This document shows, piece by piece, positions 6,923-12,752 of a stretch of DNA of 12,752 nucleotides. The stretch comes from an uncultured Solirubrobacterales bacterium (GTDB taxonomy: Bacteria > Actinomycetota > Thermoleophilia > Solirubrobacterales > Solirubrobacteraceae), in NCBI GenBank assembly GCA_903830015.1, contig CAIKSH010000217.1:1-12752 (forward strand). Reading direction: 5' to 3'. How positions within the stretch are numbered: the first letter of the stretch is position 1; each line of letters opens with the position of its first letter. The position numbers and the translations under genes are program-made. Below the pieces are notes generated by a model. The model had not been told where the DNA came from, searched no databases, and was given only the letters and a program-made list of their open reading frames with translations.

Positions 6923-8389
6923 ATGGACGGCGCACTGAAGCGCCTCGCCGCGTCGGGGCTCGCCTACCAGGCCGCCAGCCTGCTCGCGGCGCTGCTCGCT
7001 CTCTTCACCCTCCCGCTCTACACGCGGTTCCTCAGCGAGGCCGACTTCGGCTACGCCGAGACGATCCTGACGCTGGTCATCCTGGCCAGCATCCTGCTGC
7101 GCTTCGGGCTGGGCGAGGCCTTCGTCCGTTACTGGCACGCCGCCGACGGGCCCGAGGCGCGGCGCCGGCTGGCCCGCACGACCACCGGCTTCGTCCTGGT
7201 GAGCACCACGGTCGCGCTGGTGGCCGGGATCCTGCTCGCCGGGCCCCTCTCCGAGCTGGTGCTCGGCACGCGCAACCCCACGCTGATGGCCTTCGGGGTG
7301 ATCGGCATCTGGACCTTCACCAACCTCGAGGTCGCCTACGCGATCCTGCGGGTCGACGAGCGCCGCCGGGCCTACCTGGTCGCCTCTTCGGTAAACGTGG
7401 TCCTCACTGTGACCCTCACGGTCACGCTCGTCGTCTTCCTCGACGAGGGGGCACGCGGATACGTGCTGGGCAACTACGCCGCCTCCGGGGTGGTCCTGCT
7501 CGGGCTCTGGGCCTTTGCGGTCCGCGAGCACCTGGGCCTTCCGCGCGGCGGGGCGGCGCTCGCCGGCCTGCTGCGTTTCGGCGCCCCGACGATCCCCGCC
7601 GACGCCGCCGTCTTCCTGCTCAACGTGATCGACCGCGCCTGGCTGCTGCGGGCCGAGAGCCCGGATGCCGCCGGGCTCTACTCGGTGGCCATCAAGCTGG
7701 CCACGGCGGTGATCATCCTCGTCCGCGGCTTCCAGCTCGCCTGGCCGCCGCTGGCCTACTCGATCGGCTCCGACCGGGAGGCCCAGGTCCTCTACGCGCG
7801 GGTGACCACCGCCTTCATCGCGGTGAGCGCTCTGATGGTGGCCGGCTTTGCCCTGCTCGGACGCTGGGTGGTGAGGCTGCTCGCCGCCCCCGACTTCTTC
7901 GGTGCCCACACCGCGCTGCCCTGGCTGGCCCTCGGCTGGGCCCTCTACGGGCTCTACCTGGTGCTGGTGACCATCGCCGGCCGCGCCGAGGTGACTATCC
8001 GCACCCTTCCCTCGGCGGCGCTCGGGGTGGTGGTCAACGTCGTCCTGCTGGTCCTCCTGGTCGGGCCGCTGGGCATCGTCGGCGCGGCGCTGGCCCTCTG
8101 CGCCTCCTACGTGGCGATGCTCGCCCTCCTCTTCGCCCTCACGCGGCGGGCCTTTCGCGTGCCCTTCCAGTGGCGCCGGCTGGTCCCGATCGTGGCCATC
8201 AGCGCCGTGCTGGCCGTTGGCGGCGACCTGCTGCTGCCGACCGAAGGGTTCGCCGGATTCCTCTCCCGCCTGGCCGTGCTGCTGGCCATCCCGCCGCTGC
8301 TGGTCGCCGCGCGCGCGGTCCGGCCCGATGAGCTGCGGGCCCTGGCCGCCGGCGTTCGCGGGCTGCGGGGAGGAGCGGCTGCACCGTGA
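6923..8389 (+). CDS. Oligosaccharide flippase family protein (Wzx-like, MOP superfamily)
   Basis: The product is 488 residues with about 12-14 membrane helices arranged in two similar halves, the usual size of Wzx/polysaccharide biosynthesis proteins. Near the N-terminus, after the first helix, it has LYTRFLSEADFGYAET, the signature loop of this family. The second half begins near RFGAPTIPADAAVFLLNVIDR, quoted as its start, which repeats the amphipathic pattern of the N-terminal half. These proteins move undecaprenyl-diphosphate-linked oligosaccharides from the cytoplasmic to the outer face of the membrane. An in-frame GTG at 6917 would add two residues; I prefer the ATG at 6923 because of its spacing from TAGCGT and AGG. 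It is divergent from a GT-B gene and its stop overlaps the start of a DedA-like gene (GTGA), so the two are probably one transcript. The family call is confident; the substrate is unknown. Confidence 0.9.
   Translation: MDGALKRLAASGLAYQAASLLAALLALFTLPLYTRFLSEADFGYAETILTLVILASILLRFGLGEAFVRYWHAADGPEARRRLARTTTGFVLVSTTVALVAGILLAGPLSELVLGTRNPTLMAFGVIGIWTFTNLEVAYAILRVDERRRAYLVASSVNVVLTVTLTVTLVVFLDEGARGYVLGNYAASGVVLLGLWAFAVREHLGLPRGGAALAGLLRFGAPTIPADAAVFLLNVIDRAWLLRAESPDAAGLYSVAIKLATAVIILVRGFQLAWPPLAYSIGSDREAQVLYARVTTAFIAVSALMVAGFALLGRWVVRLLAAPDFFGAHTALPWLALGWALYGLYLVLVTIAGRAEVTIRTLPSAALGVVVNVVLLVLLVGPLGIVGAALALCASYVAMLALLFALTRRAFRVPFQWRRLVPIVAISAVLAVGGDLLLPTEGFAGFLSRLAVLLAIPPLLVAARAVRPDELRALAAGVRGLRGGAAAP
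8367..8375 (+). promoter_or_regulatory. Strong ribosome binding site for the DedA-like gene
   Basis: GGGGAGGAG lies ten bases before the GTG at 8386, inside the end of the flippase gene. It supports this GTG, with its four-base overlap, as the true start and argues for translation in its own right rather than coupling alone. Confidence 0.6.
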
Positions 8390-8961
8390 GCACCCTGGGA
8401 ACGGTGGCCGTGATGCTCGCCGCGGTCTTCGTGGTGAACCTGATGCCGGCCTTCGGCCCGCCGACCTGGACGGTGCTCGTCTTCTTCCGGATCAAGTACG
8501 ACGTGCCGGCCGTCCCGCTCGTGCTCGGCGGCGCGGCCGCCGCGGCCTGCGGGCGGTTCATCCTCGCCTCGGTGTTCCGGCGGATCGGCTGGCGCCTGCC
8601 GGCCGGCAAGCGGGAGGACCTCGAGGCGGTGGGGGAGGCGATCACCGAGCGGCGTGCCAGCCGCTGGGGGACGATCGCCCTCTTCCTGGTCTCACCGTTT
8701 CCCTCCACCCAGCTCTTCGAGGCCGCCGGCCTGACCCCGCAGGTCAACCTGCGGGACATATCGCTGGCCTTCTTCTTCGGCCGCCTGGTGACCTATTCGA
8801 TCTACGTCGGCGGGGCGACGCTGGCCGCCTCCACGGTCTCGTCGATCCTGGACGAGGGCTTTCGCTCGCCGTGGGCCATCGCGCTCCAGCTCCTGCTGCT
8901 GGCGCTCCTGGCCGCCTTCCTGCTCATCCCGTGGGCGAAGCTCCTGCGACGCCGCGGTTGA
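8386..8961 (+). CDS. DedA/VTT-like small integral membrane protein
   Basis: The product is 191 residues with about five hydrophobic segments. The arrangement resembles the VTT (DedA/SNARE-associated) fold. A first membrane segment contains NLMPAFGPPTWTVLVFF, where Pro and Gly suggest a re-entrant hairpin. Next comes a Gly/Ala-rich helix ending in CGRFILASVFRRIG, then a charged cytoplasmic loop (about 68-93). A second re-entrant-like stretch has SPFPSTQLFEAAGL (103-115), and FFFGRLVTY (129-137) begins a further helix. DedA proteins UptA and YghB are undecaprenyl-phosphate transporters, and that would fit a polysaccharide locus. The classic second-hairpin arginine motif is replaced here by SPFPS, so the assignment is tentative; an unrelated small transporter is possible. 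It is coupled to the flippase gene by a GTGA overlap, and its last 38 bases overlap the end of the opposing GT2 gene. Confidence 0.6.
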   Translation: MSTLGTVAVMLAAVFVVNLMPAFGPPTWTVLVFFRIKYDVPAVPLVLGGAAAAACGRFILASVFRRIGWRLPAGKREDLEAVGEAITERRASRWGTIALFLVSPFPSTQLFEAAGLTPQVNLRDISLAFFFGRLVTYSIYVGGATLAASTVSSILDEGFRSPWAIALQLLLLALLAAFLLIPWAKLLRRRG

Positions 8962-9877
8962 ACTCCTCGGCCGCCTCGCGCAGCCCCTCGCCACGGTCCG
9001 GGTGCAGCGTGGCCTGGACGTGGGCCCGGTAGCGCGCGGGGTCGTGGCCGGGCAGGAAGCTCGCCGCCAGCGCCCGGACGGCGTAGCTCCAGGCGGTCAG
9101 CCAGCGCACCGCCGCGGCTGCGGGCGCCGAGTGGTGCTTGCGCATGTAGAGGTCGCGGTTGCGTGACATCTCCACGATCCGCCGGCCGGCCGCCGCGCCG
9201 GTCGAGAGCTGTTCATGGTGGATCGCCACGGCCGAGGGCACGTAGAGGGTCTGCCAGCCGTGGTCGGCCAGCCGCCGGCAGAGGTCGACCTCGTCGGAGT
9301 AGACGAAGAAGTCCGGGTCGAGCCAGCCGACCTCCTCGACCGCCTCGCGGCGAACCAGCAGCGCCGCGCTCTGGGCCCAGCCGACCGGCCGGGTCTCCTC
9401 CCCCCGCGACTGCACGGTCGTCCACCGGTGCACGAAGAGCGCGGAGGCCAGGGCGCTCGCCGGCCCGGGGAAGGCCCAGGCGCTCGGCTGCGGGGTGCCG
9501 TCCGGGCGCAGCAGGCGGGCGCCGGCGGCCGCGGCGCCGGCGTCTGACTCCAGCGCGGCGTGGAGCGCCCCGGTGGCGCCGGGCAGCAGCTCGCTGTCCT
9601 CGTTGAGCAGCAGGGCGTAGCGGCCCGAGGCCTGCTGGAGGATCTCGGAGTCGTTCTCGGCCTTGCCGCGGCGCCGGTCGAGGGCGATCACCCGGTCGAC
9701 GGCGGGATGCTCGCGCGCGGCCTGCGCCGATCCGTCCTGCGAGGCGTTGTCCAGGACGATCACCTCGGTGGCGAAGGCCACGCCCTCGCGCTCGCGGGCG
9801 ACGGCGTCGAGCCCGGCCAGCAGCAGCTCCCGCTGCCCGGTGTTGACGATGCAGTAGCTGAGCTCGACGGCCCCCAC
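8924..9877 (-). CDS. GT2 family glycosyltransferase (rhamnosyltransferase-like)
   Basis: The 317-residue soluble product has a GT-A fold. The nucleotide-binding strand carries VIVLDNASQDGS (39-50). NEDSE (92-96) stands in for the metal-binding DxD. GWLDPDFFVYSDEVDLCRRL (184-203) has the acidic pair that positions the acceptor, and a His pair (220-221) follows. This order is typical of WbbL/RfbF-type rhamnosyl- and related transferases, which act on the cytoplasmic face on lipid-linked glycan. The donor sugar cannot be told from sequence. The GTG start has no good ribosome site, but CACAAT lies seven bases upstream, which suggests a leaderless transcript. It is divergent from a GT4 gene across only 20 bases. 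Its last 12 codons and stop lie antisense to the end of the DedA-like gene, and both readings keep coherent proteins. Confidence 0.9.
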   Translation of the reverse strand: MGAVELSYCIVNTGQRELLLAGLDAVAREREGVAFATEVIVLDNASQDGSAQAAREHPAVDRVIALDRRRGKAENDSEILQQASGRYALLLNEDSELLPGATGALHAALESDAGAAAAGARLLRPDGTPQPSAWAFPGPASALASALFVHRWTTVQSRGEETRPVGWAQSAALLVRREAVEEVGWLDPDFFVYSDEVDLCRRLADHGWQTLYVPSAVAIHHEQLSTGAAAGRRIVEMSRNRDLYMRKHHSAPAAAAVRWLTAWSYAVRALAASFLPGHDPARYRAHVQATLHPDRGEGLREAAEEFNRGVAGASPTG

Positions 9878-9883
9878 GGCGCC

Positions 9884-9889
9884 TATTGT
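9884..9889 (+). promoter_or_regulatory. Candidate -10 element (TATTGT) of the GT4 gene
   Basis: TATTGT fits TANNNT and ends eight bases before the GTG at 9898, the spacing expected for a transcript that begins at the start codon. It is one of the few AT-rich hexamers in the region. The -35 region would fall inside the opposing gene, where nothing convincing is seen. Confidence 0.42.
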
Positions 9890-9890
9890 G
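9885..9890 (-). promoter_or_regulatory. Candidate -10 element (CACAAT) of the minus-strand GT2 gene
   Basis: Read on the minus strand, CACAAT keeps the conserved A at position 2 and T at position 6 of TANNNT and ends seven bases before the GTG at 9877. It shares five bases with the candidate -10 of the opposite gene. No -35 box is recognisable. Confidence 0.33.
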
Positions 9891-9897
9891 AACCCCG

Positions 9898-11004
9898 GTG
9901 CACGTTCACGTCGTCGATCCCCCGGCGTACACGCCCCCGTACGACCGTTCGCTCAGCGGGGCGCTGGCCCGGCAGGGTGCCGAGGTGACCCTGGTTACGG
10001 CCCCGTTCGCCTTCGGCCCGGTGCCGGATGCCGAGGGTTACGAGGTCGACGAGCGCTTCGGCCGCCACCTGCCGGGAGCCAGTGGCTCGGCGCTGCGCGC
10101 CGCGGCCCGGGTGGCCGTCGAGCCGTTCGAGATGGCCTCCTACCGCCGTGCCGCGCAGGCCGCCGACATCGTCCACTTCCAGTGGCTGGCCCTGCCGGCG
10201 ATCGACTCCCGGCTCCTGCCCGACCGGCCGCTGGTGATCACCGCCCACGACGTGGTTCCCCGGGAGCCGCACCCCGGGCAGGTCGCCGGCCTGCGCCGGG
10301 CGCTGCGCCGCGCCGACGCCGTCGTGGTCCACAGCGAGGACGGCCGTCGCCGCCTGCACGGCGACCTGGGCATCGACCCGGGGCGGATCCACGTGATCGA
10401 GCACGGGGCGTTCACCCACCTGCGCGAGCTTCCCGCGCCGGCCCCGCTGCCTCGCGAACTGGCCGGCGTGGAGGGGCCGGTAGTGCTCCTCTTCGGCCTG
10501 ATGCGCCCCTACAAGGGCATCGAGGTGGCGGTCGAGGCCTGGCAGGGCATCGACGACGCCGAGCTCTGGGTGGTCGGCATGCCGCGGATGGACATCGAGC
10601 CGCTGCGCCGGGCGGCGCCCCCCAACGTGCGGTTCGTCGAGCGCTTCGTCGATGATGCCGAGATCCCGGCCCTCTTCCAGCGGGCCGAGCTGGCCCTGCT
10701 GCCGTACCTGGAGATCGACCAGTCGGGCGTCTGCTTTACCGCGATGGCCTTCGGCACGCCGATGGTGCTCAGCGCGGTCGGCGGCTTCCCGGAGATCGCT
10801 GCCGCCGGCGCCGCCGAGCTGGTCGAGCCCGGTGACGTGATCGGGCTGCGCAGCGCGGTCCGCTCGCTGCTGGACGACCCGGAGCGCCGCGCCGCCCTTG
10901 CCGCCCAGGCGGCGCTGCTAACCCGCGAGCGCTTCGACTGGGACCGGATCGGCGCCCTCCATATGGAGCTCTACGGGAGCCTGCTGGAGGGCGTGCGACG
11001 ATGA
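9898..11004 (+). CDS. GT4 family glycosyltransferase
   Basis: The 368-residue product has two Rossmann domains of the GT-B fold. The N-terminal acceptor half has HFQW (93-96) and ITAHDVV (114-120), the conserved His-containing strand of GT4 enzymes. The donor half opens with LLFGLMRPYKG (197-207), whose Arg and Lys contact the diphosphate of the nucleotide sugar. QSGVCFTAMAFGTPMV (275-290) is the GT4 nucleotide-ribose loop; the usual Glu of the ExxxxxE motif is not where expected, with Thr281 near its second position. GGFPE (295-299) follows. It would add a sugar to the growing lipid-linked unit in the cytoplasm. The GTG start lacks a ribosome site but has TATTGT eight bases upstream. It is the first gene of a three-gene run with the GT2 and phosphoglycosyl transferase genes. 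The donor sugar is unknown. Confidence 0.88.
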   Translation: MHVHVVDPPAYTPPYDRSLSGALARQGAEVTLVTAPFAFGPVPDAEGYEVDERFGRHLPGASGSALRAAARVAVEPFEMASYRRAAQAADIVHFQWLALPAIDSRLLPDRPLVITAHDVVPREPHPGQVAGLRRALRRADAVVVHSEDGRRRLHGDLGIDPGRIHVIEHGAFTHLRELPAPAPLPRELAGVEGPVVLLFGLMRPYKGIEVAVEAWQGIDDAELWVVGMPRMDIEPLRRAAPPNVRFVERFVDDAEIPALFQRAELALLPYLEIDQSGVCFTAMAFGTPMVLSAVGGFPEIAAAGAAELVEPGDVIGLRSAVRSLLDDPERRAALAAQAALLTRERFDWDRIGALHMELYGSLLEGVRR

Positions 11005-11015
11005 ACGGGCGATGA
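10986..11015 (+). promoter_or_regulatory. Ribosome site plus four-residue mini-ORF bridging two genes
   Basis: GGAGG at 10986-10990 lies ten bases before an ATG at 11001. That ATG overlaps the GT4 stop (ATGA, 11001-11004) and opens a reading frame encoding MNGR, with its TGA at 11013-11015. This stop in turn overlaps the ATG of the membrane GT2 gene at 11012 (ATGA again). The strong ribosome site is 21 bases from the GT2 start, too far to serve it directly. The arrangement could relay ribosomes by successive termination and re-initiation. It could equally be chance in a short spacer. Confidence 0.3.
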
Positions 11016-12160
11016 TCGCCCTCGAGATCGTCTTCTGGGTGGCGGCCGGGCTGATCGTGTTCGCCTGGGCCGGCTATCCGCTCCTGCTGGCCGCCTGGTC
11101 GGCGCTCGCCGGCCGCGACCCGGCCCCCGACCCGGTCGCCGTGGGGGAGGAGCCCTACGTCGCCTTCGTCGTCGCCGCCCACCGCGAGGCGCCGGTGATC
11201 GGCGCGCGCGTGGCCAACGTGCGCGGGCTCGACTGGCCGGCCGACCGGCTGCAGCTGATCGTCGCCTGCGACGGCTCGCCCGACGAGACCGCCCGGCTGG
11301 CCCGTGAGGCCGGCGCCGACGTCGTGCTCGAGCTGCCGTGGGGCGGGAAGGTGCGTGCGCAGGACGCGGCCGTAAGGGCTGCCGACGAGCGCGCGACGCT
11401 CGTCGCCTTCTCCGACGCCAACGCCGCCTGGGAGCCCGGCGCCCTGCGCGAGCTCGCCGGCGCCCTGCGCGAGCCGCAGACCGGCTACGCCTGCGGCCAG
11501 GTCAGCTTCGCCGGCGGCGACGGGGAGACCAACCAGGAGGGTCTCTACTGGCGCTACGAGATGTGGGTGCGCTCGATGGAGTCCCGGCTGGCGTCGGTCA
11601 CCGGCGGCAACGGGGCGATCTACGCCGTTCGCCGGGAGGACTACATCGAGGTCGACCCGGTGATGGGCCACGACCTCTCCTTCCCGTTCAACTTCGTCAA
11701 GCGCGGTCGCCGGGCGGTCTACGTGCCCTCGGCCCGGGCCTCGGAGAAGATGGTTCCCAGCCTCGAGGGCGAGGCGGCCCGCAAGCGCCGGATGATGAGC
11801 CACGCCTGGCCGATCGTCCTGCGCGGCGGCCTGGCCTCACCGGCCGGCTACCCGCCCCGCTACGCGCTGATGGTGGCCAGCCACCGCCTGCTGCGTTACG
11901 CCTCGCCGTTCCTGCACCTGGTGGCGCTGGCCGCCAACGTCGCGCTGGTGGCGGCCGGGGCGGGAACGCTCTACGTCGTGACACTGGCCCTGCAGGGGGC
12001 GCTGCTCCTCTTCGCCCTGCTCGGCTCGCTGGTGCCGGCCCGCCCCTTCCTGGTGGCCCGTTACTACGTGCTCATCACCGGCGCCACGGCCGGCGGTCTC
12101 TGGGACTACCTGCGCCGCGGCACTCCGGCCGGCTGGGACCCGCCGGAGGGCACGCGCTGA
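11012..12160 (+). CDS. Membrane-anchored GT2 family glycosyltransferase
   Basis: The 382-residue product has an N-terminal helix (about 5-30), a cytoplasmic GT-A catalytic domain (about 48-265) and about three C-terminal helices (about 295-365). This is the plan of processive or cellulose-synthase-like GT2 enzymes. The catalytic domain has VACDGSPD (84-91), GGKVRAQDAAV (111-121), FSDAN as the second Asp motif (133-137), GGNGAIYAVRR (198-208) and Asp221 in GHDLSFPF, where many relatives have an ED pair. RKRRMM (257-262) replaces the QxxRW of processive synthases, so a single-addition enzyme is more likely. It uses a nucleotide sugar at the inner membrane face. A 16-base direct repeat at 11438 and 11459 encodes the duplicated GALRE stretch. 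The start ATG follows seven bases after the GT4 stop; its own ribosome site is weak. Its stop overlaps the next ATG by one base (TGATG). Confidence 0.87.
   Translation: MIALEIVFWVAAGLIVFAWAGYPLLLAAWSALAGRDPAPDPVAVGEEPYVAFVVAAHREAPVIGARVANVRGLDWPADRLQLIVACDGSPDETARLAREAGADVVLELPWGGKVRAQDAAVRAADERATLVAFSDANAAWEPGALRELAGALREPQTGYACGQVSFAGGDGETNQEGLYWRYEMWVRSMESRLASVTGGNGAIYAVRREDYIEVDPVMGHDLSFPFNFVKRGRRAVYVPSARASEKMVPSLEGEAARKRRMMSHAWPIVLRGGLASPAGYPPRYALMVASHRLLRYASPFLHLVALAANVALVAAGAGTLYVVTLALQGALLLFALLGSLVPARPFLVARYYVLITGATAGGLWDYLRRGTPAGWDPPEGTR
12145..12150 (+). promoter_or_regulatory. Ribosome binding site for the phosphoglycosyl transferase gene
   Basis: GGAGGG lies nine bases before the ATG at 12160 and within the end of the GT2 gene. 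It fixes the start of the partial downstream gene. Confidence 0.7.
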
Positions 12161-12752
12161 TGCTGCGCCGCGCCTTCGACCTCGTCGTCGCCGCCGTCGG
12201 GCTGGTGCTGGCCGCGCCGTTCCTGCTCGTGGCGCTCGTCGCCATCCCGCTCGATTCTCGCGGCTCGCCCTTCTACCGGACGCGGCGCGTGGGGCTGGAC
12301 GGCGAGGAGTTCGAGGTGGTCAAGCTGCGCACGATGGTCACCGGCGCCGAGCAGATGGGGGCCGGCCTGGCGGTAACCGAGAACGACGAGCGGATCACCC
12401 GGGTCGGCGCCCTACTGCGGCGCACCTCGCTCGACGAGGTGCCCAACCTGGTGAACGTCCTGCGCGGCGAGATGTCGATCGTCGGCCCCCGGCCCACGGT
12501 GCCCTCCCAGGTCGAGCGGTATACCGACCGCCAGCGCGGGCGCCTGTCGGTACGGCCCGGGATAACCGGCTGGGCCCAGGTAAACGGCCGCACCGGGCTG
12601 GACTGGAACGAGCGGATCGAACTCGACCTCTGGTACATCGACAACCGCTCGGTGCGGCTCGACGCGGAGATCCTGAAGCGCACCGTCGCCGTGGTGCTCA
12701 GCGGCGAGGGCGTCTACCGCGGCGCCACGCCGGCCTGGCGCGACCCCGACGA
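12160..12752 (+). CDS. Sugar transferase (PglC/WcaJ-like monotopic phosphoglycosyl transferase), 3' end outside window
   Basis: The frame is open from the ATG at 12160 to the right edge, giving 197 codons, close to the full length of short PglC-type enzymes. One hydrophobic N-terminal segment (about 5-30) is broken by Ala19-Pro20, where PglC has the Ser-Pro that bends its re-entrant helix. The catalytic domain then shows VKLRTM (54-59), the catalytic Asp92-Glu93 pair in SLDEVPNL, GEMSIVGPRP (103-112) and PGITGWAQVNGR (133-144). The long N-terminal multi-helix domain of WcaJ/WbaP is absent. The enzyme transfers a sugar 1-phosphate from a nucleotide sugar to undecaprenyl phosphate, the first committed step of the pathway served by this locus. 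The sugar cannot be assigned. The ATG overlaps the GT2 stop by one base and has a strong GGAGGG. The stop is probably just outside the window. Confidence 0.93.
   Translation, partial: MLRRAFDLVVAAVGLVLAAPFLLVALVAIPLDSRGSPFYRTRRVGLDGEEFEVVKLRTMVTGAEQMGAGLAVTENDERITRVGALLRRTSLDEVPNLVNVLRGEMSIVGPRPTVPSQVERYTDRQRGRLSVRPGITGWAQVNGRTGLDWNERIELDLWYIDNRSVRLDAEILKRTVAVVLSGEGVYRGATPAWRDPD

Noticed and set aside
6686..7909. 407-residue minus-strand frame over the flippase gene
   Set aside because: Its Gly/Asp/Glu/Gln/His-rich composition is typical of the antisense frame of GC-rich hydrophobic genes; it has no recognisable motif.

Overview
The window is about 70-75% G+C by eye. It is densely coding, uses GTG starts heavily and chains its genes through 1-4 base start/stop overlaps. 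Together with the LytR C-terminal (LytR_C) protein and the FlgD-Ig/dimethylformamidase-like surface protein, this suggests a high-GC actinobacterium. Thermoleophilia (Solirubrobacterales and relatives) is my best guess, but no rRNA or marker gene is present to prove it. No tRNA, rRNA, CRISPR array, insertion sequence or phage gene was seen, and no intergenic gap exceeds about 60 bases.

Layout. (1) Positions 1-5793, plus strand: a five-gene chain. It holds the 3' part of a membrane-anchored LytR_C protein, a histidine phosphatase, a large membrane-anchored Ig-like/dimethylformamidase-like protein, an O-antigen ligase/polymerase-type membrane protein, and a GT-C (family 39-like) membrane glycosyltransferase. 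(2) 5797-6864, minus strand: one GT-B glycosyltransferase, tail to tail with the chain. (3) 6923-8961, plus strand: a Wzx-type flippase translationally coupled to a small DedA/VTT-like membrane protein. (4) 8924-9877, minus strand: one GT2 glycosyltransferase whose 3' end overlaps the preceding gene. (5) 9898 to the right edge, plus strand: a GT4 glycosyltransferase, a membrane GT2 glycosyltransferase and a PglC/WcaJ-like phosphoglycosyl transferase cut off by the window.

Together these look like the core of a Wzx/Wzy-type surface polysaccharide locus. The phosphoglycosyl transferase would load the first sugar phosphate onto undecaprenyl phosphate. The soluble and membrane glycosyltransferases would extend it, and the flippase would turn the lipid-linked oligosaccharide over. 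The O-antigen ligase-like protein would polymerise or ligate it, and the GT-C enzyme may decorate it outside the membrane. The DedA-like protein could return the lipid carrier, and the LytR_C and Ig-like proteins sit at the cell surface. No nucleotide-sugar synthesis, chain-length control or outer-membrane export genes are visible, so the sugar composition cannot be read from this window.

The least ordinary signals are regulatory. Both divergent junctions are tiny, and all four outward-facing genes have a TANNNT-like hexamer 7-9 bases before the start codon, as expected for leaderless transcripts. A four-residue mini-ORF bridges two ATGA overlaps between the GT4 and GT2 genes. I see no clearly novel enzymatic system; the strongest hypotheses are listed as findings.
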